From: Microseira wollei NIES-4236
GTDB taxonomy: Bacteria > Cyanobacteriota > Cyanobacteriia > Cyanobacteriales > Aerosakkonemataceae
DNA: 32,940 nucleotides
NCBI RefSeq assembly: GCF_020521235.1
Contig: NZ_BLAY01000118.1
Coordinates: 1-32,940 of the forward strand
Direction: 5' to 3'
Both the position numbers and the translations under genes were made by a program. Positions 1 through 7,969 of the stretch are shown here, piece after piece. Below the pieces are notes generated by a model that saw nothing but the letters and a program-made list of their open reading frames with translations, was not told where the DNA came from and searched no databases. Within the stretch, counting starts at the first letter, position 1; every line of letters begins with the position of its first letter.

Positions 1-256
1 AGCTTTTAAAGCCTGCTAGAGCATGCCAAGTCTGTGTAGCGACACCCTTGAGGGTGTCGGCTACAAAAACGAAGCCCTAGCAGAGAGGGGCTAAAGCTTT
101 TAAAGCCTGCTAGAGCATGCCAAGTCTGTGTAGCGACACCCTTGAGGGTGTCGGCTACAAAAACGAAGCCCTAGCAGAGAGGGGCTAAAGCTTTTAAAGC
201 CTGCTAGAGCATGCCAAGTCTCGTGTAGCGACACCCTTGAGGGTGTCGGCTACAAA
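1..256. repeat. 94-bp tandem repeat, about 2.7 copies
   Basis: Units begin at 1, 95 and 189 with a period of exactly 94 bp. The third copy is cut off near 256 and has one extra base after its AAGTCT. Each unit holds a hairpin, GTAGC-GACACCC-TTGA-GGGTGTC-GGCTAC, followed by an AAACGAAGCC tail. That tail also occurs in the 117-bp element at 32215-32331, so the two may share ancestry. The array probably continues left of the window. The last copy provides the stop codon of the adjacent kinase gene. Confidence 0.95.
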
Positions 257-2205
257 GCTGACATGCTCCCAAGCACAATTGTGGAAATCGGAATATTCAA
301 GTGAAACTGACTTCCCCGATCTTTGCCAGCAGAGGTTGCCCAAATTTTTCCGCCCAAGCTTTGAATAATTTGGCGACAGATTGCTAAACCGAGTCCGCTA
401 CCGCCAATGGTGCGCTGAAGAAATGCTTCTTCTTGATAGAAGCGGTCGAAAATCGATTCTAATTGACTGGGTTCAATTCCTCGACCAGTGTCGATAATAA
501 TAACTTCTAACATTTGAAGTTTGTCGATAATTTGGGCGCGAACGGTAATTTGACCGCTGGTAGGTGTAAACTTGCAGGCATTGTCTAAAAGTTTGATCAG
601 CACTTCTGTAAGTCCTTCCCCATCAGCTTGAACTGGTGGTAAAAAATTGGGTAAATCTAAAATAATTTGAGGTAATGTTTCTGGTAAGCGGCGCGTTTTA
701 AGATTGCTGATGACTAAATCCAGACATTCGGGCAGCGAGAGCGGCTCTATTTGCCAGCGTACTAGACCGCTTTCTAACCGCGAGATCCGCAAGAAATCTT
801 GAATTAGCTGTTGCAAACGGTCTGAATCGTTGAGGGCTGTTTGCAGCATTTCCTGTTGCAAGTCGGTCGGGATTTCTGGCGTAGTTGTTAGAGTTTCTAA
901 GCAAATGCGGATGGTGGATAGGGGGGTTCGCAATTCGTGTCCGGCGATCGCAATCAAATTGCGCTGACTGCGCTCGATGGCTTCCAGTTGTCGGTTGAGC
1001 GCCTCTAGGTCAGTATAAGCTTGGGCTTGCATGAGGGCAATTCCCACCTGGGCGGCGATCGCAACGACTAAGGCAATCTCATCTGCACACCAAGGATGCG
1101 CCTCGCTGCCGCAATAATGGATTTCTAACATGCCAAGCTGGGCTTCTTGATAGCGGATCGGTACTAATAAACAAGAGCGAATTTGCCACTGCTGGAACTT
1201 AGCTTGTAACTCCGAATCGCTGCGAATGCCTAAGTCTTGGGAAATATCGGCAATTGCGATCGCTTCATCTTTCTCCAACACTTCTCGAAATAGGGAATGT
1301 TCTGCTATCGACCAAATTTCCCCCCGCATGGAAGTAACTTTAACAGCAACCGATTCATATTCAATCGGTAACGTTTGACCAAAGGCATCGCAGCGATAGA
1401 GTATACACCGGCATGAGTTAAAGACTTGTCCTAATTCCTGCACCGTTGATATGAGTACCTGTTCCGGATTGAGCGACCGACGGATAAATGCAGTCAGAAC
1501 ATTAATTAGGCGTTCTTTGCCCTCCTGGACGGCAATGGCGCGATAAGCTCTTAGTAGTTTGAATTGACTCGCTTGCAAGTACGCGATCAGGCGTTCTGTA
1601 AATAGTTGATCTAGTTGGGGCGAGCGCTTATTTTTGATTTGAACTGAGCTTTTGCGCGTTAAACCGTACCGTTTTAGCGTCTGTTTTACCTCCGATTTCC
1701 ATTCCGGTCTGTAAGCTAAAATCCTCTCTAGCAATAACTTGGCTGCTTGAAGGCAAACCTGACGGTCAAACGACCAAATACCTCTGAACTTCCGCGCTTG
1801 ATCTAGTAATGCAGGGTTTTCAGGCGAAACTTGTTCTCGGCAAATTATGCAAGCTGAATATTGCCGATCGATGACAATTAAATGCCACTCTTGTGCTAAA
1901 CCATCATTAGGGTCAAGGGGAATAGTTATATAAGGAGCTGAAGCTGCTCCAAAATCAGATTCCGGCACAGCCAGCACGTAAACTTGATCCGTGCATTGAG
2001 CGATGCGCTGATAGCGACGGACTTCTTGGCGGTAGAATCGCTCCTGTTGAAAATTGGCGATCGCTAGCGGCGTACCTTTCCCGACCAATACCGCATCTTC
2101 TATTGCATGGGAAAGCGCCGTCAGGGAAGCCTTGAAGTAGAGCTGAGGACGCAAGTGCGGCCAGCTCTGGCGTAACTCTTGCAACAGAGAATATGAGTTA
2201 TTCAT
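250..2205 (-). CDS. DICT-GAF sensor histidine kinase
   Basis: Hybrid-free sensor kinase of about 651 residues that should autophosphorylate on histidine and pass the phosphate to an unknown response regulator. Domain order from the chosen start: DICT sensory domain (about 5-180, a cyanobacterial input domain), GAF (about 246-393), HisKA with H423 in the H-box AGHELRTP, then HATPase_c with the N-box LLDNACKFTP (N542), G1 box DTGRG (572-576) and G2 box GSGLGL (602-607). No transmembrane segment is visible, so it is probably cytosolic. The frame is open up to 2271, but the ATG at 2205 (MNNSYSLLQEL) fits the usual DICT start; neither site has a clear ribosome binding site. No response regulator is adjacent, so it appears to be an orphan. 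The last residues and the TAG stop lie in the 94-bp repeat, so the C-terminus may have been altered by repeat insertion. Confidence 0.9.
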   Translation of the reverse strand: MNNSYSLLQELRQSWPHLRPQLYFKASLTALSHAIEDAVLVGKGTPLAIANFQQERFYRQEVRRYQRIAQCTDQVYVLAVPESDFGAASAPYITIPLDPNDGLAQEWHLIVIDRQYSACIICREQVSPENPALLDQARKFRGIWSFDRQVCLQAAKLLLERILAYRPEWKSEVKQTLKRYGLTRKSSVQIKNKRSPQLDQLFTERLIAYLQASQFKLLRAYRAIAVQEGKERLINVLTAFIRRSLNPEQVLISTVQELGQVFNSCRCILYRCDAFGQTLPIEYESVAVKVTSMRGEIWSIAEHSLFREVLEKDEAIAIADISQDLGIRSDSELQAKFQQWQIRSCLLVPIRYQEAQLGMLEIHYCGSEAHPWCADEIALVVAIAAQVGIALMQAQAYTDLEALNRQLEAIERSQRNLIAIAGHELRTPLSTIRICLETLTTTPEIPTDLQQEMLQTALNDSDRLQQLIQDFLRISRLESGLVRWQIEPLSLPECLDLVISNLKTRRLPETLPQIILDLPNFLPPVQADGEGLTEVLIKLLDNACKFTPTSGQITVRAQIIDKLQMLEVIIIDTGRGIEPSQLESIFDRFYQEEAFLQRTIGGSGLGLAICRQIIQSLGGKIWATSAGKDRGSQFHLNIPISTIVLGSMSAL

Positions 2206-2388
2206 TACACAATCAACTGGGAAACTTCCGCAGCCACGAGCAGTCTCGAATAGGACGCGGGGAAACCCCATGAATCAAGGGGATTCTATCAAGAAATAGG
2301 TTTTTTTGTCTCCACGACTAAAGTCGCTTGGTCTGCGACCAAATGCTTCTATCTTGAGAAGACTTGCTTCTTTGTCAGTGCCTAGTTG

Positions 2389-3009
2389 TTAGTTCTCGTT
2401 GCTAGAAACTAATTCAGCCAAGGTGGCGTCGGTTAAATTAGCCGTACTCAGATCGACCCGATCTAAGTTGACTTCGCTCAGGTTGGCAGCAGACAAATTC
2501 GTTCTGGCTAAAATTGCTCTCGCCAAGTTGACGCGATATAAGTCTGTATTGCTGAGGTTAGCACCCGTCAAGTTCGCCCTGCTCAGGTCGGCTCCTGCCA
2601 GGTTGGCGTTGCTCAAGTCGGCATAGCTCAGGTCAACTCCTGTCATATCCGCACCGCTGAGGTCGGCATCCCGCAGATCTACCAAGCGCAGCTCAGCTCT
2701 GACTAGCACAGCTTTGTGTACGTCCGCTTGGCTCAGCTTCGCCTGAATTAAATTGGCTCCGCTCAAGTTGGCTCTAATCAGGCGCGCGCCACTCAAGTCG
2801 GCTCGCCACAGCGTCGCTCCCTTCAAACTGGCTTCGCTCAAATTGCTCCAACGCAGGTTTGCCGCCGATAGGTTGGCAAGAGCGAGGTCAGCTTGCCCAA
2901 GCTTGATGCCAGCAAGACAAACTTCGCTTAAGTCAGCTACCCGCAGGTTTGCCTGACGAAATACCCGCTCTCCGGCTGCATAGCTCTTCAGCAGCTGCTC
3001 TGGGTTCAT
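2389..3009 (-). CDS. Pentapeptide-repeat protein
   Basis: A protein of about 206 residues made almost entirely of A(D/N)LXX pentapeptides. Roughly 36 consecutive repeats follow a short leader, MNPEQLLKSYAAGERVFR, that is typical of cyanobacterial members. Such repeats fold into a right-handed quadrilateral beta helix, here about nine coils. No signal peptide is visible from this start, so a cytosolic location is likely. Function is unknown; members of this family range from DNA mimics to unassigned proteins. ATG codons at 3054 and 3153 in the same frame would add 15 or 48 residues of unremarkable sequence. I prefer 3009 because the leader there matches the family start. The repetitive coding sequence also opens false frames on the other strand. 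Confidence 0.88.
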   Translation of the reverse strand: MNPEQLLKSYAAGERVFRQANLRVADLSEVCLAGIKLGQADLALANLSAANLRWSNLSEASLKGATLWRADLSGARLIRANLSGANLIQAKLSQADVHKAVLVRAELRLVDLRDADLSGADMTGVDLSYADLSNANLAGADLSRANLTGANLSNTDLYRVNLARAILARTNLSAANLSEVNLDRVDLSTANLTDATLAELVSSNEN

Positions 3010-3408
3010 AAACTTTGCATTTGAAACTTCTGTGGGGCTTCTAGAACTAAGCATGTCTTGCGATCGCTTAATAACGCCTGTTTTTTTAGATTTGTTTAAG
3101 CATTTATTAATCTGCCCGAACAACCCCAAGCCGGTTGCTCTGGTCCCATCCAACAGGATTTCTCCTCGATCAACACTCTCTCAACACCTCTCGATTTCAT
3201 TATCTTCCCTTAATAAATGTAACACATTGTTAACTAACTTTATATTTTTTTTAAACTATGTTAATATTTCGCGCTTATGTAAGCGATAAGAATTACTTAA
3301 CACTGGGGTACAAGTAAACTAGGTAACAATCCCATCAGTACAGTACTTGAGGCAAGTTAGCTTCAGACGAATATTCCAGCAGCCAGCAGCACGGTATCAA
3401 TTTTGTCT

Positions 3409-3428
3409 TTTGCCTCTTGAGAGGCAAA
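3409..3428. other. Short perfect hairpin upstream of DUF2949
   Basis: TTTGCCTC-TTGA-GAGGCAAA gives an 8-bp stem with a 4-nt loop. No T-run follows, so it is not a standard terminator in the plus direction. It lies about 80 bp before the DUF2949 start and could be a leader or operator element. Confidence 0.4.
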
Positions 3429-3451
3429 TTATGAAAATATCTTTACAAAAA

Positions 3452-3480
3452 TTGACATATTTTGTTACATTTCTTGTAGG
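3452..3480 (+). promoter_or_regulatory. Possible promoter of the DUF2949 gene
   Basis: A perfect -35-like TTGACA at 3452-3457 lies about 55 bp before the start codon. The matching -10 is weak (TGTAGG about 17 bp downstream), so this is only a candidate. Confidence 0.25.
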
Positions 3481-3509
3481 CAACCGGAGAAAGGCTGAGG
3501 AAATTCACC

Positions 3510-3713
3510 ATGCAGGCGCAGTTCATTCGCTTTTTGCAAGAAGATATGGAGATTGGGGCTGCTGAGATTGCGTTCGCGCAGCGCCTGCTGGACAAACTGA
3601 TGCCGCAACAGTCTGTGCAGGACTCAAATCTGCTGGCGACAATACTTTGGCAGTATGGCTTGGTGAATCTGAAACAATTAGACCGGATGTTTGATTGGTT
3701 AGAGACAGCTTGA
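3510..3713 (+). CDS. DUF2949 small protein
   Basis: A 67-residue protein matching, from memory, the cyanobacteria-restricted DUF2949 family. Its C-terminus ILWQYGLVNLKQLDRMFDWL is the characteristic part: a helix-turn-helix-sized segment with conserved tryptophans. The family's function is unknown. No membrane segment or cysteine is present. The ATG has a purine-rich GAGGA sequence about 9 nt upstream (around 3497-3501), supporting this start. It stands alone, with about 170 bp to the next gene on the same strand. Confidence 0.8.
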   Translation: MQAQFIRFLQEDMEIGAAEIAFAQRLLDKLMPQQSVQDSNLLATILWQYGLVNLKQLDRMFDWLETA

Positions 3714-3883
3714 GCCAAGGTAAATCTGTCCTTAGAAATATTGCAGTAAGTTAAGAGTTATGTATTTTTAACCAAAGCAAGCAGTATCATTGAGAACATC
3801 CTAGAGAATATAAAGAAAATATTAAATAGCCTGCGTCAGCACCAACGTGAGGACGTAAAGGCCGAATACGGAGGTCGTATTGT

Positions 3884-4489
3884 ATGCAGCTATTGCCGAA
3901 ACCTGAGAGGGATAGCCGATTGTTGAAGCTATCTGAGTCTGCACAACTACCCGAACGCTCGCAGTTGCAAATGGTCGAGAAAGCAGATGTGGTTGAATGT
4001 GCGAATCGCGATCGCGTGGTGATTTTTATTGATGGTGCCAACTTATTTTACGGAGCAGCGCAGCTCAACATAGAAATCGACTATATCAAACTGCTGTACT
4101 ATTTAACCAAAAGTCGTCGGTTGGTGCGGGCTTATTTCTACACAGGGGTAGATCGCAGCAACGATAAACAACAAGGCTTTCTGATGTGGATGCGGCACAA
4201 CGGTTATCGCGTCATCACCAAAGATGTAATTCAGCTGCCAGATGGCTCCAAAAAAGCAAATTTAGATGTAGAAATTGCCGTCGATATGATGAAATTAGCC
4301 AGCTATTGCGATGGGGTGGTGCTTGTAAGCGGAGATGGAGATCTCGCCTACGTTGTTAATGCTCTGGGGTACCAAGGAGTGCAAATCGAAGTTGTCAGCT
4401 TGTACTCCATGACCAGCGACAGTTTAATCAAAGTTGCTGACTGCTACACCGACCTTGCAAGCATTAAACAGGACATTCAAAAAGTGTAG
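3884..4489 (+). CDS. LabA-like NYN domain protein (DUF88)
   Basis: A 201-residue protein whose residues 44-195 form a NYN (PIN-like) domain of the LabA/DUF88 group. Visible acidic and polar residues of the predicted metal site are D50 and N53 in FIDGANLFY, D128 and D134 in LDVEIAVDMM, and D151/D153 in SGDGDLAYV. PIN-fold members are usually metal-dependent RNases; LabA of Synechococcus elongatus affects circadian output by an unclear mechanism. The first 40 residues are polar, probably disordered, and not part of the fold. The start is supported by GGAGG at 3870-3874, 9 nt before the ATG. An internal ATG at 3971 lacks such a site. It is probably monocistronic, with convergent transcription from the next gene. 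Confidence 0.85.
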   Translation: MQLLPKPERDSRLLKLSESAQLPERSQLQMVEKADVVECANRDRVVIFIDGANLFYGAAQLNIEIDYIKLLYYLTKSRRLVRAYFYTGVDRSNDKQQGFLMWMRHNGYRVITKDVIQLPDGSKKANLDVEIAVDMMKLASYCDGVVLVSGDGDLAYVVNALGYQGVQIEVVSLYSMTSDSLIKVADCYTDLASIKQDIQKV

Positions 4490-4588
4490 TCTCATCTAAA
4501 AATGTTGAATGCACAGATACGGAATATCTGCTCCTATCATGGGGTGTCACCGCGTCCCCACGTCCTCTTCAAGGCGTAGCGGAGTTTG

Positions 4589-5449
4589 TTAAAGAGTTGT
4601 TAAGCGCGTTGGCAGCAGTGACAAGGCAACAATTGCCAGAAAACTGAAGGCACATCCTGTTTCTAGCATTGCCACATATTGAATTTTGGCGGTGCTAAAC
4701 AATTGCTGTTGCCAAGCTATGATGCCGAATTTGAGCAGTGCTATTCCAAATGCTAAAGCGATCGGTAAAGATAGCCAGCCGAAATAGTAGAATACGGTGA
4801 TGATGAGAGTTGCGATCGCATGATACACCACTCCCGGAAGCACTGCACTGGTTTTCGGTTTCCGCAGCTTTACAGTAAAAATAGTACTGCAAAAATAAAC
4901 CGTATTAATCGCCGACAAACCGATAGCAACGGTTGAAATTGTACCCGTGGTAGCAGCATAAGCGAAGCGTGCAGAAAGACATACCGCAGCGAAGGTTACT
5001 ATCTGATTAAAGATAGATTTTTGTTCGCGGTAGAAGACGGAAATGGCATCGATAATCAACGCGGCGATCGCACCCAAATAAATCCACAGTAATATAGGAT
5101 ATCTTAGGTAAAGAAAGACAGCGATCGCCAGGCAAATTAACCCATAAAATACACCCCAAACTAAAAAGCGCGGCTTCAGGCTTTTTCGTTGTTTTATCTG
5201 AACCACGAGGGGATGTTCAGCTTGAGGGCCAAAAAACGCACAAACTAAAGCCAACGTCGTTAAAAGCGTCCAATTTTGTGCCGCTGCTGCACCAGTAATC
5301 AAAGAAACCAGCAGCATCACATAAACCCCATGTTCCGGCGAAACAGTTGGTTTATACCACGCTTGGAGGTTAGGTTTTTTTGGGGAAATTTGTTGAGTTT
5401 CAGTTGTTGTGGCAGTCATAGGTTGAAAAAGATTAACATTAGTTGACAT
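4589..5449 (-). CDS. YwiC-like integral membrane protein
   Basis: A hydrophobic protein of about 286 residues with roughly eight to nine predicted membrane segments. The start of the domain, WYKPTVSPEHGVYVMLL, matches the signature region of the YwiC-like family (named after Bacillus YwiC), which is of unknown function and somewhat resembles UbiA-type membrane proteins. No catalytic motif such as the Asp-rich UbiA motif is evident. Possible starts are ATG 5449 (MSTNVNLFQP) and ATG 5419 (MTATTTETQQ); neither has a clear ribosome binding site. The frame continues to 5560, but that part runs through an inverted repeat and is unlikely to be coding. It converges with the LabA-like gene and diverges from galT. 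Confidence 0.75.
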   Translation of the reverse strand: MSTNVNLFQPMTATTTETQQISPKKPNLQAWYKPTVSPEHGVYVMLLVSLITGAAAAQNWTLLTTLALVCAFFGPQAEHPLVVQIKQRKSLKPRFLVWGVFYGLICLAIAVFLYLRYPILLWIYLGAIAALIIDAISVFYREQKSIFNQIVTFAAVCLSARFAYAATTGTISTVAIGLSAINTVYFCSTIFTVKLRKPKTSAVLPGVVYHAIATLIITVFYYFGWLSLPIALAFGIALLKFGIIAWQQQLFSTAKIQYVAMLETGCAFSFLAIVALSLLPTRLTTL

Positions 5450-5487
5450 GTTAACTATTGCATGGTAATAAAATGAGGATTTTGTTG

Positions 5488-5554
5488 AGTAGGGGCACGG
5501 CAGTTGAAGTATTTTGGTTTGAGCAAATAATGTTACTATTGCTGTGCCCCTACT
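5488..5554. repeat. Inverted-repeat element with AGTAGGGGCACGGCA ends
   Basis: Arms of 15 bp at 5488-5502 and 5540-5554 are inverted copies with one mismatch and flank an AT-rich 37-bp middle. It is 67 bp long, has no coding capacity, and sits between two divergent genes. The GTAGGGGC core is like small palindromic repeats common in cyanobacteria, so it is probably a miniature mobile element or its footprint. Confidence 0.7.
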
Positions 5555-5621
5555 CCCCATATTTAGTTATATCCATCGGATAAAATTGGTTGCACAAACC
5601 CGCGTCAAAAATGAGGACAAA

Positions 5622-6629
5622 ATGACCGAACTCAGACTAAACGCAATTACCAGGGACTGGGTAATTATTGCTACCGAAAGGGCAAAAAGACCCGAGGAAT
5701 TTGCCAAACCTCACAGGGAAACGGTTCCCATGCCTTGCTATAGTCCCACTTGTCCCTTTTGTGCTGGTAACGAAGATTTTACTGAACTAGAATCCTATCG
5801 TTTGAACGATAATCGCGGATGGAGAGTGCGTGCTGTTTATAACAAATATCCTGCTTTATTTCCCGTGGGAGAAGCTATTAGGAAAGTCGCAGGTATAAAT
5901 CGTTCCTTATCCGGAGTGGGATTTCACGAAGTTATTATCGAACATCCCCGACATGACTTGACGATCGCACTGATGGAAATTGAAGACGTAGCCAATATTA
6001 TCAGAGTTTACCGTCAAAGATATGCAGAAATTAGACACGACCCCCGCATTGCCACAATTATTATCTTTAAAAATCACGGTCAAGGTGCAGGCACATCTTT
6101 AGAACATCCTCACTCCCAGCTAGCAGCAACCCCCATTGTTCCTTACCAATTGCGAATTCGCTTGCAAGAAGCGATTCGTTATTTTGACGATACGGGGGAA
6201 TGTATATTTTGTCGCACAATCAAAGATGAATTGGCAAGCCGGGAAAGAATCATAGCAGAAAGCGAACATTTTGTCGCGTTTATTCCCTATGCGGCGCTTT
6301 CACCTTTTCATACTTGGATTTTTCCCCGCCGCCATACATCTTGTTTTGACGATATTACCGATACAGAAATTGGGGATTTAGCCAAGATTCTGAAAACCGT
6401 TTTGGCTAAACTTTATTACGGATTGAACAATCCCGATTACAACTATACAATCCGGTCTATCCCAACCGCAGAGGAACGCACCGATTACTTTCACTGGTAT
6501 ATTGCACTCATACCGCGAACGACTTTAGCCGCCGGATTTGAGTTGGGGAGTGGAATGTATATTAATACAGCTTTGCCAGAAGAAAGCGCTAGTTTTTTGC
6601 GAGCGGTTGAAATTCCAGCTAATGGCTAA
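5622..6629 (+). CDS. galT: Galactose-1-phosphate uridylyltransferase family (GalT)
   Basis: A 335-residue HIT-superfamily nucleotidyltransferase with two GalT-type domains. Visible sites are the zinc ligand pair C44/C47 in CPFC, H111 in EHPRHD, the active-site triad H162-P-H164 in EHPHSQ (H164 is the predicted nucleotidylated residue), a second CXXC at 194-197, and H291 in FHWYIALIPR. Classical GalT transfers UMP from UDP-glucose to galactose-1-phosphate in the Leloir pathway. The HPHSQ rather than HPHGQ motif also fits thermophile-type GalT and ADP-glucose phosphorylase relatives, so the substrate is uncertain. The ATG at 5622 has GAGGA at 5613-5617; an upstream ATG at 5544 lies in a repeat and is rejected. 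No other galactose genes are nearby. The 3' end overlaps the convergent cupin gene by 11 bp. Confidence 0.87.
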   Translation: MTELRLNAITRDWVIIATERAKRPEEFAKPHRETVPMPCYSPTCPFCAGNEDFTELESYRLNDNRGWRVRAVYNKYPALFPVGEAIRKVAGINRSLSGVGFHEVIIEHPRHDLTIALMEIEDVANIIRVYRQRYAEIRHDPRIATIIIFKNHGQGAGTSLEHPHSQLAATPIVPYQLRIRLQEAIRYFDDTGECIFCRTIKDELASRERIIAESEHFVAFIPYAALSPFHTWIFPRRHTSCFDDITDTEIGDLAKILKTVLAKLYYGLNNPDYNYTIRSIPTAEERTDYFHWYIALIPRTTLAAGFELGSGMYINTALPEESASFLRAVEIPANG

Positions 6630-6957
6630 TTTCCGAAAGCGTTAGCAAAAATGCCAAATTTTCCTCGGCTTTTAAGCCATGGGGAGCATGAGCATGCATA
6701 AAGACAAAGATACCAGGATCCAGTGTAATTTCTCGTCCTTCTAAGGTGAGAATTCCTCGACCTTGAAGGACGTGAACTGTCGCGTTTCGCGTTGAGGTGT
6801 GTTCGGAAATTTCAGTGCCAGATGCTAGACAAAATAGAGTGTACTGGCAATTATTGTCTTTCCAGAGAACTTTACTTAGAACTCCCCCGGCGGGGTATTC
6901 AATTTGTTCTCGGAGTTGAGTTGCGAAGGATGGGTTAGATACAGTTTTAGAATTCAT
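6619..6957 (-). CDS. Small single-domain cupin protein
   Basis: A 112-residue cupin. Residues about 37-105 hold the two cupin motifs: LASGTEISEHTSTRNATVHVLQG for motif 1 (H53 and E50 as candidate metal ligands) and a PGIFVFMHAHAPHGLKA segment for motif 2. Proteins of this size include dioxygenase-like enzymes and small-molecule sensors, and nothing here decides between them. It ends in SEISH, where the last four codons and the TAG come from an ATTAGCCATTAG heptamer pair shared with the 3' end of galT. It is transcribed toward galT. No strong ribosome binding site is seen at the ATG. Confidence 0.8.
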   Translation of the reverse strand: MNSKTVSNPSFATQLREQIEYPAGGVLSKVLWKDNNCQYTLFCLASGTEISEHTSTRNATVHVLQGRGILTLEGREITLDPGIFVFMHAHAPHGLKAEENLAFLLTLSEISH

Positions 6958-6979
6958 AATCGATTAGGAATTTTAGACT

Positions 6980-6998
6980 CTCCCCTTGTTAAGGGGAG
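6980..6998. repeat. Perfect hairpin of CTCCCCTT type
   Basis: CTCCCCTT-GTT-AAGGGGAG, with an 8-bp stem and 3-nt loop, followed by a G-rich tract to 7008. It lies between the cupin start and the truncated methyltransferase on the minus strand. It resembles a widespread short cyanobacterial palindrome and may also act as a terminator for upstream minus-strand transcription. Confidence 0.5.
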
Positions 6999-7020
6999 CA
7001 GGGGGGATCGGATTTTGGAA

Positions 7021-7041
7021 TTAGCCATTAGCCATTAGCCA
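7021..7041. repeat. STRR heptamer array, TTAGCCA x3
   Basis: Three exact TTAGCCA heptamers. The array replaces the 3' part of the methyltransferase gene: its codons after FDL read Ala-Asn-Gly-stop from the repeat. The same heptamer occurs seven times at 19247-19295 and, as a near pair, at 6618-6630. Confidence 0.9.
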
Positions 7042-7375
7042 AATCAAATTCACCGGGAATTGCTTCTAAGTGGAAAATATCTCCCTCGATAATTTCGACT
7101 TGATTTTCTAAACCAGCATTGCGGATATTTACCCTCGCACGCGCAACGCTTTCGGGATTTTTTTCCACGCCGACAACGCGGACGCCATAACGTTGGGATA
7201 GTGCGATCCCACTCTCTCCAAAACTAGCCGCGAGTTCCAATACTGTCTCGTTTGGTTGAAAATTCGCCCACTCAAATAACTGTTCCTTTCCGCCCGTTCG
7301 GAGAATTTTCTTACCTGCTGCTGCTAAGACTTGATGTCCCTGTGCATTTTGAATGTTGACGGGAGTCTGAGTCAT
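7028..7375 (-). pseudogene. Truncated SAM-dependent methyltransferase
   Basis: The 115-residue frame begins like a class I methyltransferase. It has the N-terminal NAQGHQVLAAAGKKIL, motif I VLELAASFGESGIAL, the acidic post-I VVGVEKNPESVARAR, and IEGDIFHLEAIPGEFDL leading to motif IV. It stops right there: the next codons, Ala-Asn-Gly-stop, belong to the TTAGCCA array, so the remaining half of the fold (usual length about 250 residues, from memory) is gone. Motif I and the SAM-binding half look undamaged at the residue level, suggesting recent loss. A second, more decayed copy of the same gene lies at 13972-14131. A functional half-domain protein is unlikely but not excluded. Confidence 0.8.
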
Positions 7376-7491
7376 GTTCGATGCCCTTCCAACTCAGTGG
7401 TATCTTTAGTTTGGCAAATTCTGGCGATAACGTCTTTGAGGTAGCTGATATTAATCGTGTTAAGATCGTGATATCGCAATAGTGTTAGAAA

Positions 7492-7596
7492 CAGGACTTA
7501 CGCAAAAAAAACAAAGGGCGATCCGAAAAATCGTGAGTTTAGAGGCGCTCTATTGACGCATCACCTTTGTTTTTGGCCCCGCCTGCGTAAGTCCTG
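7492..7596. mobile_element. MITE family A, copy 1
   Basis: Ends CAGGACTTACGCA and TGCGTAAGTCCTG are perfect 13-bp inverted repeats. The direct repeat AGAAA at 7487-7491 and 7597-7601 looks like a 5-bp target duplication. The element is non-coding. Its left half shares GATCCGAAAAATCG with copy 2 (22496-22598, opposite orientation). It lies 21 bp before the ribosome binding site of the DUF433 gene and could influence its transcription. Confidence 0.8.
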
Positions 7597-7631
7597 AGAA
7601 AAATACCAATATCTGCCAAGGAGATTAGCGT

Positions 7632-7967
7632 GTGAGCATTGTTCTCGCTCAAGAGATCGTTCCTTTGCGTCAGGATGAGAAAGCAGCGATCCGAGTCGGT
7701 AATTCAAGAGTTTTGCTGGAGATGGTAATTCGAGCGTTCCAGGATGGTGCATCCGCAGAATCTATTGTCCAGCGTTATTCATCTTTGTCACTATCCGACG
7801 TTTATCTCACGATTGGCTACTATCTTCGACATCGAGACTTAGTAGAAGCGTATCTGAATCAGCGCCAGCAGTTGGCTGAATCTATCCGTCAGCGTTTGTC
7901 GAGCGTTCAACCCGATATTAGCCTAATTCGTTCTCGCTTACTTGCTCAACAACAATCTCAAGGTTAG
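7632..7967 (+). CDS. DUF433 antitoxin-like protein
   Basis: A 111-residue DUF433 protein, a winged-helix-like family that usually acts as antitoxin to a DUF5615 PIN-like toxin. Recognisable parts are EIVPLRQDEKAAIRVGNSRV at the N-terminus and SLSLSDVYLTIGYYLRHRDLVEAYL in the centre. The start is a GTG, set by AAGGAG at 7618-7623 with 8 nt spacing. The toxin reading frame begins 2 nt after the stop, the normal arrangement, but is cut after 16 recognisable residues. This antitoxin is therefore probably an orphan, unless it regulates another partner such as the VapC at 8293. A MITE sits just upstream. Confidence 0.85.
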   Translation: MSIVLAQEIVPLRQDEKAAIRVGNSRVLLEMVIRAFQDGASAESIVQRYSSLSLSDVYLTIGYYLRHRDLVEAYLNQRQQLAESIRQRLSSVQPDISLIRSRLLAQQQSQG

Positions 7968-7969
7968 TT

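Larger units (their letters stand above)
3154..3509. other. Intergenic region, AT-rich, divergent promoters likely
   Basis: No gene is seen. The stretch separates the minus-strand pentapeptide gene from the plus-strand DUF2949 gene and should hold both promoters. It contains the 14-bp palindrome CGCTTA-TG-TAAGCG at 3272-3285 inside an AT-rich block, which could be an operator, and the hairpin at 3409-3428. Confidence 0.5.

Noticed and set aside
1-256. CRISPR array
   Set aside because: The 94-bp units are directly adjacent with no variable spacer.
2399-2956. Plus-strand frames opposite the pentapeptide-repeat gene
   Set aside because: The A(D/N)LXX codon pattern on the minus strand opens its complement; the resulting Leu/Lys/Ala-rich peptides match nothing.
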